The translations under genes and the position numbers were made by a program. A stretch of DNA of 64,000 nucleotides from Littorina saxatilis (lineage: Eukaryota; Mollusca; Gastropoda; Littorinimorpha; Littorinidae): assembly GCF_037325665.1 (NCBI RefSeq), contig NC_090259.1, forward strand, positions 33,970,649 through 34,034,648, given 5' to 3'. Under the pieces are notes generated by a model, which had not been told where the DNA came from, searched no databases, and saw nothing but the letters and a program-made list of their open reading frames with translations. Shown in pieces: positions 57,701 to 64,000 of this stretch. How positions within the stretch are numbered: position 1 is the first letter of the stretch; each line of letters starts with the position of its first letter.

Positions 57701-60700
57701 ATTTACAGATGTTTTGAACAGAAAAATCAGGTCATGAAAAGGCAGAAGTCTCAAAGGGGGGTTCCACTGTATCCCATTACTGTTTCTAAAAGAGGGGGGT
57801 GAGGAGTGGAATACCTGTGACACTGTTTGAGAATGTGCAGAGGATGATGTAACACAGACAGGGCTGCTAGCTGACCGACTCTCCTGACCACCTGCAGACC
57901 TGGCCAGTAAAGGGGACTTGAACCCCATGTGCACTGACCGACGCTTGGCCTGTCTGAAAGGAGTTAGTAAAATAGGAAAAATGTCAAAAATATGCTTTTA
58001 AAATCATAAACAACTGCCAGACAGGCGCGGTGGGCTAGTGGATAAGACATCGATCGGCCTCCTAATCGAAAGGTTGTGAGTTCAAATCTCAGACGCGGCA
58101 GCTTGGTGGGATAAGGGTGGAGATTTTTCCGATCTCCCAGGTCAACTTCTTCTTCTTCTGCGTTCGATGTTAATCTCCCAGGTCAACATATGTGCAGACC
58201 TGCTAGTGCCTTATTCCCCTTCATGTGTACAAGCAAGCACAAGACCAAGCGCGCACGGAAACGATCTTGTTACCCATGTCAGAGTTCGGAGGGTTACAGA
58301 AACAAGAAAATACCCAGCATGCTTCCTCTGAAAGCGGCGTATGACTGCGTGAATGGCGGGGTAAAAACGGTCATACGCTTAAAAACCCACTCGTGCAGTC
58401 ATGAGTGAACATGGGAGATTCAGCCCATGAATGAAGAAGAAAATAAACAACTGTCACCAATAGTGATACAATGTACTGATGTTAAAAAAATATAAATATA
58501 TATATATATATATAAAAAGAAGAAGCCGATGCCCTTGCAAGCTGGGAACATTCACAGCTCTTCTACTTCTAGATCTTGATGCATGCAGTAAATAGATTAA
58601 TTTCACAAACACTGAGCTTGAAACCACAAATACCTATTAATGTGCATTGTAAAGATGAATGCACAATTAAGCACTCTTTCCTGACTGAACACTTTCTAGG
58701 CCAACAGCCTGTACATTTCACAAATAGTGAAAACAAACAAACAAACACACACACCCTCTCTCGGATCCCTCTGACATAGCTCTTTCTCACTAGCGAGGCC
58801 GGAGGTGTGCACGAGTTTCGTCCCTTTGGTTCGGTAAGTTCCGGTTAAGATAGAGGCGGCAGTCGAGCGCATGAACGTGAAAGAATTGAAAGATTTTCTT
58901 CGGAAACATGGCCAACTTGTCAGTGGAAAAAAAGAAGAATTAGTGCGCAGAGCAAGAGGCACGTTTCAGCTGCGAAAAGATGGCAAGGATGCTATCGATA
59001 ATGCTGTGGAAACAAATGATTCAAGTTAGCATTTGACAGACCACTTCGACTGTCAGTGTCACGAACTTGTAGCCTATGTGTTAAATGTTATCAATAATTA
59101 TTGAGCACACGCGGAATTTGTGCGTGAATCAGTGAGTCCTTTTGATGCTTGGTAGTCATGCATTTATTGTTGTTAACTGGATGTGCGTGTTGTCTAAGGC
59201 TAATGTCAGACGGAGCTCGCAAAACACGAAACAAAAGCCGAACAAAAGCAAAACACACAAAAGCACCATGTTTTGCTTTTGTTCGGCTTTTGTTTCGTGT
59301 TTTGCGAGCTCCATCTGACATTAGCCTAAGAGCAGTTTCACATTACCAGTTCATGGCTCTTTAATGTTACTTCAGTTGTTTTTCTTTACATTGCGGTTTA
59401 CCAACTTTGTTAAACTGCTATTGTTTGTATGTGTTTTAGATAAATAAAACCCAAACTGTATCAACTGCGTCTGTTGAAGTGTGTGTGATTATCTGTAAAA
59501 CAAGTCATTAATCAAGCTTCAGATTCATCATGTCTTTATTCTTTGAATACATATATACTTATATAATACACTGCATTGTCGTTCCTCGGCAAATATTTCA
59601 GCCAACTGTGAATAAAAAACAAAATGTAATCACACACAGGTAATAAATATTTTTCCCTTAAAAACATAAAAAGCATAGATACACACCACACAAACCCTAT
59701 TTATAATTTCATGTACATAATCCCACGTTACAAAATAGTGCACTCCTTACAACACACGCTCACACCTGGTTGGTTTGCGTTCAACTTCTCAGACATATTC
59801 AAGCATGAAAATTCTCTGTATTTTCCGTATTTTTGAAAAAAATAAACTGTATTTTTGTTATTTTCCGTATTTTTCCTTTTTAAAAAAAAATTTTTTTTAA
59901 TTTTTTTTTTTTTTTTTTTTTTCCTAGTCATAGTTATAGTAAAATAGTTTTGGGGCCATGTTTGAATCCAATTTTAAGGCTCAGATAGCCCCAGATTGCA
60001 CCAAATTGCACCCTTGAATAAAAAATTTCCGGGGGGGCATGCCCCCGGACCTCCCTAGAAGTCTTGGCGCTTTGCGCCTGCGAAAACTTGGCGCTACGCG
60101 CCTGCGAAACTTGGCGCTACGCGCCTGCGAAACTTGGCGCTACGCGCCTTCGAATTTTGTTTTCAGTATTTTTTTTTCAGTTTTCATGCCTGATATTTTA
60201 ACTGGATACAAAAATTTGGAGTACAAACCAGCATCAGTTTTCATGCATACTAGATTTATAATTTCTGTCTTCCATGCATTGGGAATGTAAGCATCAATGA
60301 GTGACATACACAGAGTCAATGACTGAGATTTATAGTGACACTAGAGACTACAGTCATACTGAGACACGGCAGTCCTTCTTACAGCTCATGTGCCTGTTAC
60401 TGTTTCACACAGACAAGAGCAAAATGCACTAATGATTGAAGGAAGTATGTTGTACAACAACATTCTTTTACACTTTTATGTACATGAACAAATAATACCC
60501 ATCTGATTAACTAGACGAGAAAGTCACTCTGTCAAGTTGCACAAAATCTTGTCATTTTCTAAACGCAGTGGCTACACTTACGCCGCCCGTAACTTTTCCC
60601 TTCTTTGCTTTGATTACGCCACAAAGCATTTCCCCGCCAGGGCCGCGCTCTACTTCCGGTTTGATCCGGTTTGGGCGGCCATTTTAAAGCGTGGGTCGAA

Positions 60701-62130
60701 TGAGGACAGACGTGTTCAACAGTTCATTAGTAGTGGTTGTGCGTATCTACCCGTATGCAGGCCGGTTTATTTTAGTCATGGATAGGCGGACTTCACAGCG
60801 AAGCAGTTTTGACAGTAGGAAGTACGTTCGAGTCCGGCTTCGACAGGTTGCAAAGTTATCTTGGACTTTGAAACGAACGCGTTCGTCCAGCTCTACGTTC
60901 GGTCGTCACGAACCCTGCAGACGCTCTCCCACCTCCCTCTCTCTCTTTCTCTCTTCCTTTATGGTGATCCATCCATCTCTCTCTCTCCTACCCCCCCCCC
61001 CCCCCCCCCCCCCCCAAGTGTTCAAAGGATGCATTATTGCACAAATCGTTATACAAATGATAACGTACAGGTGAGTGGCCTACCCTTCAAAATGGTCACG
61101 GGCTACACAGTAGGCCTGCAGGCTACGACAGTAAAATGGCGTCATGCCGTAACTGCCGCATGTCCCTCAGTGTAGTGATATGTGGGATCACGCCGCGCCG
61201 TAATCAAAGTATGGCCGACTGACTCTATGACGTGGAAAAGGTGTAACCGTAGCCTCTAGTGAGCGTGTTACGATAGTAAAATGGCGTCATGTCGTAACTA
61301 GAGAATGTCCGGGTAGGATCACGCCGCGCCGTAATCAAAGTATGGCCGAGTGACTCTACGACTCGTGGAAAAGGTGTAACCGAAGCCTGCAGTGAGCGGG
61401 TTACGACAGTAAAATGACGTCATGCCGTAACTATAGAATTTCTGAGTCGAATTACGACTTGAAAAAGGCGTAACAGTAGCCTCTACCTTTTCTAAAAGAA
61501 AGAGTAACACGTAGGCGCTGCTCCCAAGCTCTTTTCAGTTGCTTGTTTGTTGGAAGTTTATGTAGCCTGACAACTCTTCCTTCAATAATTTTTCCACGAT
61601 AGTTATGGCAAATGACACAGTACTGCTTTCCACCACCACACACTCTGAGCGAGCTTTCTTTCAGTGCAGACGCCATGATGTAGAAGATACCGGAACTAAC
61701 CCAGCGTTTCTCCTTCGTTGAAGAGCATGGAAAGATAACTCGTACTTGACTAGAAGTGAGAAAGAGCTATACACACATTACTCCTTGCAAGTTATTTATG
61801 TATCTGACATCTCCTCACTCCATGTGTCCCCTTCCAACTTAATATGCAGAAACAGTAAACACTTTTGATAAAACTTGTTATGCTTATTTGAGGAGGTGGT
61901 GGTCTGGTCAGACTATCACAAGTCACTGTCTCTTTGTTCATTTACCCGCCATAGCCCACCATGCAGACACTCAGACAGTATCACACTATGACAGACAGTC
62001 AGGCAGTCAACTAGTTTTTATCCACAACGCTGAACAATGAGAAAGAACAACTAACAGGCGACACAGTTGGACTCTTACTCTTACAATCGTGCACTCACTC
62101 TAATTCGGTTGTACATTTCCTTCTGTCCAT
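51729..62130 (-). CDS. SWI5: DNA repair protein SWI5 homologue, five exons
   Basis: Exons on the minus strand: 62130-62099, 57953-57815, 56835-56708, 55385-55291 and 51793-51729. All have GT-AG borders and matching phases, giving 152 residues. The ATG sits in CACCATGG. The N-terminal part has FKSPLLARS; the middle (about 70-100) is a coiled coil (LQKEVAELEEQLREVEQQ). The conserved C-terminus reads KLHEYNEIKDTAQMVLG, then TRDVYPKYRLELDD and stop, which is diagnostic of the Swi5 family. Swi5 with Sfr1/MEI5 stimulates RAD51 filament function in homologous recombination. All four introns hold repeats. It is shorter than the human protein, which has a long N-terminal extension. The gene appears intact. 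Confidence 0.92.
51870..52923. mobile_element. TTAA-type DNA transposon without transposase, in SWI5 intron 4
   Basis: TTAA flanks both ends (51866-51869 and 52924-52927). The inverted ends start AGGCACAGTAAGCCTC. A second, related left arm begins near 52092 (ACAGTAAGCCTCCCGTAAAC), so the element is composite or has a duplicated end. From there to the right end it is collinear with the copy at 20.5-22.3 kb, in opposite orientation. No open frame of note is seen. Confidence 0.82.
53178..53695 (-). mobile_element. SINE with tRNA head and L2-derived tail
   Basis: On the minus strand the head near 53695 has A box GGTGGCCGAGT and B box GCGAGTTCGACCC. The body includes GTGCACGTTAAAGATCCCAC. The 3' tail, ACTGTACCCACGGGATACGC...ATTGATTGATTG, matches the 3' end of the L2 LINE at 40.94 kb. 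No clear target duplication was found. Confidence 0.85.
53755..54765. repeat. Tandem intronic repeat (about 115-bp and 55-bp units), interrupted by a Helitron
   Basis: CTGATTTACAACTCCCTCTC and CTTGGTCTTCAGTCAATGAC mark three copies starting near 53776, 53893 and 54010. The third is split by the element at 54034-54472. Four shorter units (GGGCAATCGGCCGTCT, GATAGCTTTGATGTGTAGG) follow at 54560-54765. Confidence 0.85.
54034..54472 (+). mobile_element. Non-autonomous Helitron
   Basis: Two uninterrupted copies of the surrounding tandem repeat (near 53810 and 53925) show the empty site CCCTCTCT|TTCACAAT. The inserted 439 bases start TCTATATATATATACG and end TTCATCTAG with no target duplication. 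A GC-rich hairpin region (CCCGGCGAAG-type) lies about 10 bases before CTAG. TC...CTAG ends, a 3' hairpin and no duplication are the Helitron hallmarks. The insertion falls between two Ts (ambiguous by one T) rather than the canonical A/T. Confidence 0.85.
54811..55191 (-). mobile_element. SINE, shared body, head type 2
   Basis: A perfect 14-bp target duplication, ATCAATTATACATT, lies at 54797-54810 and 55192-55205. The minus-strand head has A box TGGCTTGGTGGTAAG and B box GTGTTCGAATC. The body is that of the 12.9-kb SINE (CATGTCAGAGTTCGGTGGG; CAGCATGC) but the tRNA head differs. It lies in SWI5 intron 4. Confidence 0.92.
55386..56050. other. SWI5 intron 3, left part
   Basis: AT-rich. No repeat or exon is recognised between exon 4 and the element at 56051. 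Confidence 0.5.
56051..56566. mobile_element. Inverted-repeat DNA element in SWI5 intron 3
   Basis: The arms are about 150 bases: GTGTGGCAGAGTAAGAGC on the left, its inverse GCTCTTACTCTGCCACAC on the right, and further pairing through GTATGTTATGCAG. Outer pairing reaches GTC(G/A)GGATTT. The superfamily is uncertain; CAGTGTGG-type ends would fit hAT, but no clear 8-bp duplication is visible. Confidence 0.7.
57108..57325. repeat. Intronic duplicate of the 54.5-55.26 kb block
   Basis: It carries CTTGGGTCTTCCGTCATTGA, GACTGTCTAATAGTTTTGAC and CTATTGACCTCTGAGTCTAG in the same order as near 54510, 54725 and 55230. It lacks the 54.8-kb SINE, so it represents a pre-insertion relative. Confidence 0.6.
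57547..57769. mobile_element. MITE with CAGYGGAACC ends in SWI5 intron 2
   Basis: CAGCGGAACCCCC on the left and GGGGGGTTCCACTG on the right are inverted ends, flanked by TA on both sides (57545-57546 and 57770-57771). The interior contains two related halves (TTTACAGATGTTATGAACAG and TTTACAGATGTTTTGAACAG). TA targets suggest a Tc1/mariner-driven family. Confidence 0.82.
58020..58442 (+). mobile_element. SINE, shared body, head type 3, in SWI5 intron 1
   Basis: The head has A box GTGGGCTAGTGGATAAG and B box GAGTTCAAATC. The body is shared with the 12.9- and 54.8-kb SINEs, and a short stretch (TCTCCCAGGTCAAC) occurs twice, about 50 bases apart. The tail is GAAGAAGAAA. The target duplication ATAAACAACTG(C/T)CA lies at 58006-58019 and 58443-58456. 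Confidence 0.9.
58871..59029 (+). CDS. SAP-domain exon or mini-protein of the ISL2EU-like element
   Basis: 52 codons. MNVKELKDFLRKHGQLVSGK then KEELVRRARG is a complete SAP motif (two helices with the typical hydrophobic and Gly/Lys pattern), which binds AT-rich DNA. A polar tail and stop TAG follow. In whole relatives the SAP motif would be the N-terminus of a longer nuclease-type protein. Here the remainder is absent, so this is either a truncated first exon or a solo SAP peptide. Confidence 0.6.
   Translation: MNVKELKDFLRKHGQLVSGKKEELVRRARGTFQLRKDGKDAIDNAVETNDSS
59198..59326. mobile_element. Palindromic Harbinger-type MITE nested in the ISL2EU-like element
   Basis: Near-perfect inverted arms of about 57 bases (GGCTAATGTCAGACGGAGCT on the left) surround a loop of about 15 bases. 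TAA lies directly at both sides (59195-59197 and 59327-59329). A 3-bp TAA duplication with GGC-type ends fits PIF/Harbinger MITEs. Confidence 0.8.
59890..60160. repeat. Poly(T) tract and 23-bp palindromic-core repeat
   Basis: A T run lies at about 59898-59922. At 60063-60150 there are four units of CTTGGCGCTACGCGCCTGCG, each with the self-pairing core GGCGCTACGCGCC (the first unit carries TTTG for CTAC...). They are preceded by GGGGGGGCATGCCCCCGGA, another palindrome. Confidence 0.8.
61123..61484. repeat. Subterminal tandem repeat of about 130 bp, 2.6 copies
   Basis: AGTAAAATGGCGTCATG, CACGCCGCGCCGTAATCAAA and GGAAAAGGTGTAACCG recur in order. The array lies just inside the THAP exon end of the ISL2EU-like element. 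Confidence 0.82.
61452..61676 (-). CDS. THAP zinc-finger exon of the ISL2EU-like transposase
   Basis: The frame starts MASALKESSLRV and contains YCVICHNYRGKIIEG, RLHKLPTNKQLKRAW and EQRLR. This is the N-terminal half of a THAP C2CH finger with its first two cysteines, the conserved Pro after His-Lys-Leu and the invariant Trp. The second C..H pair should be in the next exon; GTGTTA after RL is a possible donor near 61518. No transposase core is found to the left, so the gene is incomplete. Confidence 0.7.
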   Translation of the reverse strand: MASALKESSLRVCGGGKQYCVICHNYRGKIIEGRVVRLHKLPTNKQLKRAWEQRLRVTLSFRKGRGYCYAFFKS

Positions 62131-62607
62131 GGTGAGATAAATAGCGACCTGGCCTTTCTTGTCGTCTGCTTCGACAGCTGCCCGCAGCTTTCTAGACCCG
62201 CCTTTTCTGCGTCAAGGGAAGTCACGCGTGAAACTCTAAATAGGGTGACGTCCCTCAGAACCTAGAGCAGACGACGCAAAACGTAATTAGCCATTTCGTT
62301 CGTTGGTCAGTTTTCACCCTCAAACGGAAATCAAATCATTATGCGTATGTCTTTCAAAGACTAAAAAACTTGTTTTGAAATAAAACTGTATGCATGTGGG
62401 TGAAGCTGCTAATTTACGTCAGATTCGGGTCCGCAAAGCGTGACTTTGCCGGATCGCGACGAATGACGTCACTATACTAATGACGACACGAGCGACGTAT
62501 CATGCAACATTTATCGACATTCCAGGCGAGGAGCTCAATCCCAGGAAAGACCCTAGTGCAAAAAAAACATTAAAAACCACCTACGGTGAACAAATTAAAG
62601 GATCAAG
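62131..62607. promoter_or_regulatory. Shared divergent promoter region
   Basis: 477 bases separate the SWI5 start codon (minus) from the first codon chosen for the next gene (plus). The region has higher GC than its surroundings and holds no interspersed repeat, unlike all neighbouring introns. Motifs include TGACGTCA near 62465. Head-to-head spacing this short usually means one bidirectional promoter. Confidence 0.5.
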
Positions 62608-63476
62608 ATGGGTATGTATATTTGCTTTGAGTTTTACTGACACGCTGTGGTCAATCAATGACTAAAAAAGTAATAACTGAATCGGTTTTTGAGCTTGTTG
62701 ACTAGGCTATGTAGTATGTAGGCAGCTCGTATTTTGCGTTGAGGTCATATATTTAATAATGTCCCAGTCCCAGTTGTTATATGACTTGTGGATCGAAATC
62801 ACCTTTTAAAACTGATTGGTTGGGGTCAGTTGTGTGTGTGTGGGGGGGGGGGGGGAGAGAGATTCGAACAACAGTGGAACCTCCCTTTTAATACCCCCCA
62901 ATTGAAGACTTCTCCCTTTCTAAGACCTTGATTTTTCAGACCTTTTGTTCACAACGTCTGTAAATTTACCACCATTTTAAGACTACCTTAAGACTACCTC
63001 CTTTTAAGATTTTTGGAGGTCTTAACAGGGGGGGGGGTTCCACTGTACAAGTAATGAGTCATGTGTCTAACTGATTTGGGGGGGGGGGGGGGAGAGATTC
63101 GAACTACAAGTTATGAGTCATGTGTCTAGTCACCAACAGATTGATTGATGCTCGGATTTTTGTTTTTGTGTGTTTTGTTGTTGTTGTTGTCATAGACAAA
63201 TATAACTAGCACAACCGCTTATCACGGATACCCCGTAAATTTTCTTTAACATTATTAAGTGCTACAGATCTGCAATATTAACCCCAGGTTCATTTCACGT
63301 TCTTTTCCACGCAAATCAGGTATCGAAACAGTTCTTGGATACGAAGAGATCAAGGGATATCTCCACGTCAAAGGTAAATCATTTGACACTCTCACTTGCC
63401 TGTGACTGTCTCTCTCAGGCGGTGATTATTGCTCACTTTCGCCGGCGTTTCCTCCCAGTGTGCCACAGATTCACAG

Positions 63477-63524
<48 letters not shown>

Positions 63525-64000
63525 CGGGGGCACACAGAAAAACACACAGACATAATTATGCGAACACTGAGACGCGCGCACACACACACACACTGCACTC
63601 ACCCACACACGCACACACACAACCACACACGTCACTCACACACACACACACACACACTGCACTCACGGCCACACACACACACAACCACACACGTCACACA
63701 CACTCACACACACAACCACACACACACACACACACAACACTCACTCACAGACACACACACACACCAACCACTGTGACACACGCACGGCGTGGCAGGGTGA
63801 GCCGTGACTGATCAGAAGTCGATGGTATAACCGGAGGCGGATGATGCCGTGAAATGTATCCCTGATAACTGTGGTTACAATGTACGTTACGCTGCAGCAA
63901 AAGAGCGGGACACGTTCGTCCAGACGACAGATGAGCAGAAGTCGAAGAACAAGGACAAGTTGCAGTTCCTTCGTCACGTCAACGATGAGCTGCGCAAAGA
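62608..64000 (+). CDS. Unidentified gene, 5' part (three exons, runs off the window)
   Basis: Exon 1 is a start codon in ATCAAGATGG context at 62608-62611, ending at GTATGT. Exon 2 is 63320-63373 (after AAATCAG, before GTAAAT). Exon 3 starts at 63898 after GCTGCAG. All joins are phase 1. The product begins MGIETVLGYEEIKGYLHVKA and continues KERDTFVQTTDEQKSK and LQFLRHVNDELRK, which is hydrophilic and probably helical. No family is recognised. An upstream ATG at 62480 opens another frame of 44 codons that would read exons 2 and 3 out of this frame. I consider it a possible upstream ORF, because exons 2 and 3 look protein-like only in the frame given. Confidence 0.55.
62872..63046. mobile_element. 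MITE with CAGTGGAACC ends
   Basis: CAGTGGAACCTCCC on the left and GGGGGTTCCACTG on the right are inverted ends; TA follows on the right. The interior (TGTAAATTTACCACCATTTT) matches the intron-2 MITE in inverted orientation. It lies in intron 1 of the downstream gene. Confidence 0.78.
63480..63782. repeat. GA and CA microsatellites
   Basis: (GA)n lies at about 63480-63522, and (CA)n with ACACTCAC interruptions at about 63578-63780, in intron 2 of the downstream gene. Confidence 0.95.

Larger units (their letters stand above)
58778..61768. mobile_element. ISL2EU-like (PIF/Harbinger-related) DNA transposon in SWI5 intron 1
   Basis: Inverted ends AGCTCTTTCTCACT/AGTGAGAAAGAGCT are exact (14 bp) and flanked by the dinucleotide AT on both sides. 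A SAP-domain reading frame lies 93 bases inside the left end on the plus strand. A THAP zinc-finger exon lies about 90 bases inside the right end on the minus strand. ISL2EU elements are known to pair a THAP-bearing transposase with a convergent YqaJ-nuclease gene and to duplicate 2 bp. Here the catalytic parts are missing and the middle holds later repeats, so the 3-kb copy is non-autonomous. Confidence 0.72.

Noticed and set aside
62480-62665. Main start codon of the plus-strand gene at 62480
   Set aside because: Splicing at GTATGT would read exons 2 and 3 in a frame giving low-quality sequence. The 62608 start gives clearly protein-like exons 2 and 3. The upstream frame may be a uORF.

Overview
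This is eukaryotic, almost certainly metazoan, DNA. Genes are split by introns, with GT-AG boundaries readable by eye. Microsatellites are very abundant: (CA)n, (CT)n, (CTGT)n and (AAC)n. Most of the window is interspersed repeats. The mix of tRNA-headed SINEs, CR1- and L2-type LINEs and many short inverted-repeat elements fits a marine gastropod mollusc. From memory, the ~0.85 kb repeat at 16.3, 19.5, 39.8, 44.3 and 48.1 kb resembles one abundant in periwinkle (Littorina) genomes; I could not check this.

Host genes. (1) Minus strand, 11396-8591: two 3' exons of an unrecognised protein with a low-complexity repeat domain, joined by matching splice phase and followed by AATAAA. (2) Plus strand, about 37.99-44.1 kb: a small gene for a 59-residue Lys/Ala-rich basic protein in three short coding exons (40306-40375, 40684-40713, 43504-43583), with an inferred CCAAT-box promoter and 5' UTR exon. 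(3) Minus strand, 62130-51729: a complete five-exon SWI5 gene (DNA repair, RAD51 mediator), 152 residues. (4) Plus strand from 62608: the start of an unidentified gene, head to head with SWI5 and leaving the window at 64000.

Mobile DNA by region. 0-8 kb: a SINE, a 60-bp tandem array and a deleted mariner. 11-16 kb: SINEs and foldbacks. 16-23 kb: the 0.85 kb repeat, a LINE fragment between (CT)n tracts, a TTAA-type DNA transposon split by an L2 LINE, and a 33-bp satellite of about 36 copies. 28.3-34.2 kb: an apparently whole CR1-like LINE, with ORF1 and with an ORF2 whose hydrophobic leader ends in a 2A peptide. 34.4-35.1 kb: a foldback element studded with GATGCATC octamers. 40.9-43.3 kb: an L2 LINE, itself split by a DNA transposon, inside intron 3 of the basic-protein gene. 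44-50 kb: a Tc1 relic, SINEs and a TTAA element with an amplified 71-bp arm.

SWI5 is the clearest case of repeat loading. Each of its four introns carries at least one recognisable insertion, including a Helitron with base-level boundaries, SINEs that share one body but carry different tRNA heads, and a 3 kb ISL2EU-like transposon that still holds a SAP-domain exon at one end and a THAP exon at the other. I saw no LTR retrotransposon, no endogenous virus and no convincing free-standing tRNA or rRNA gene.
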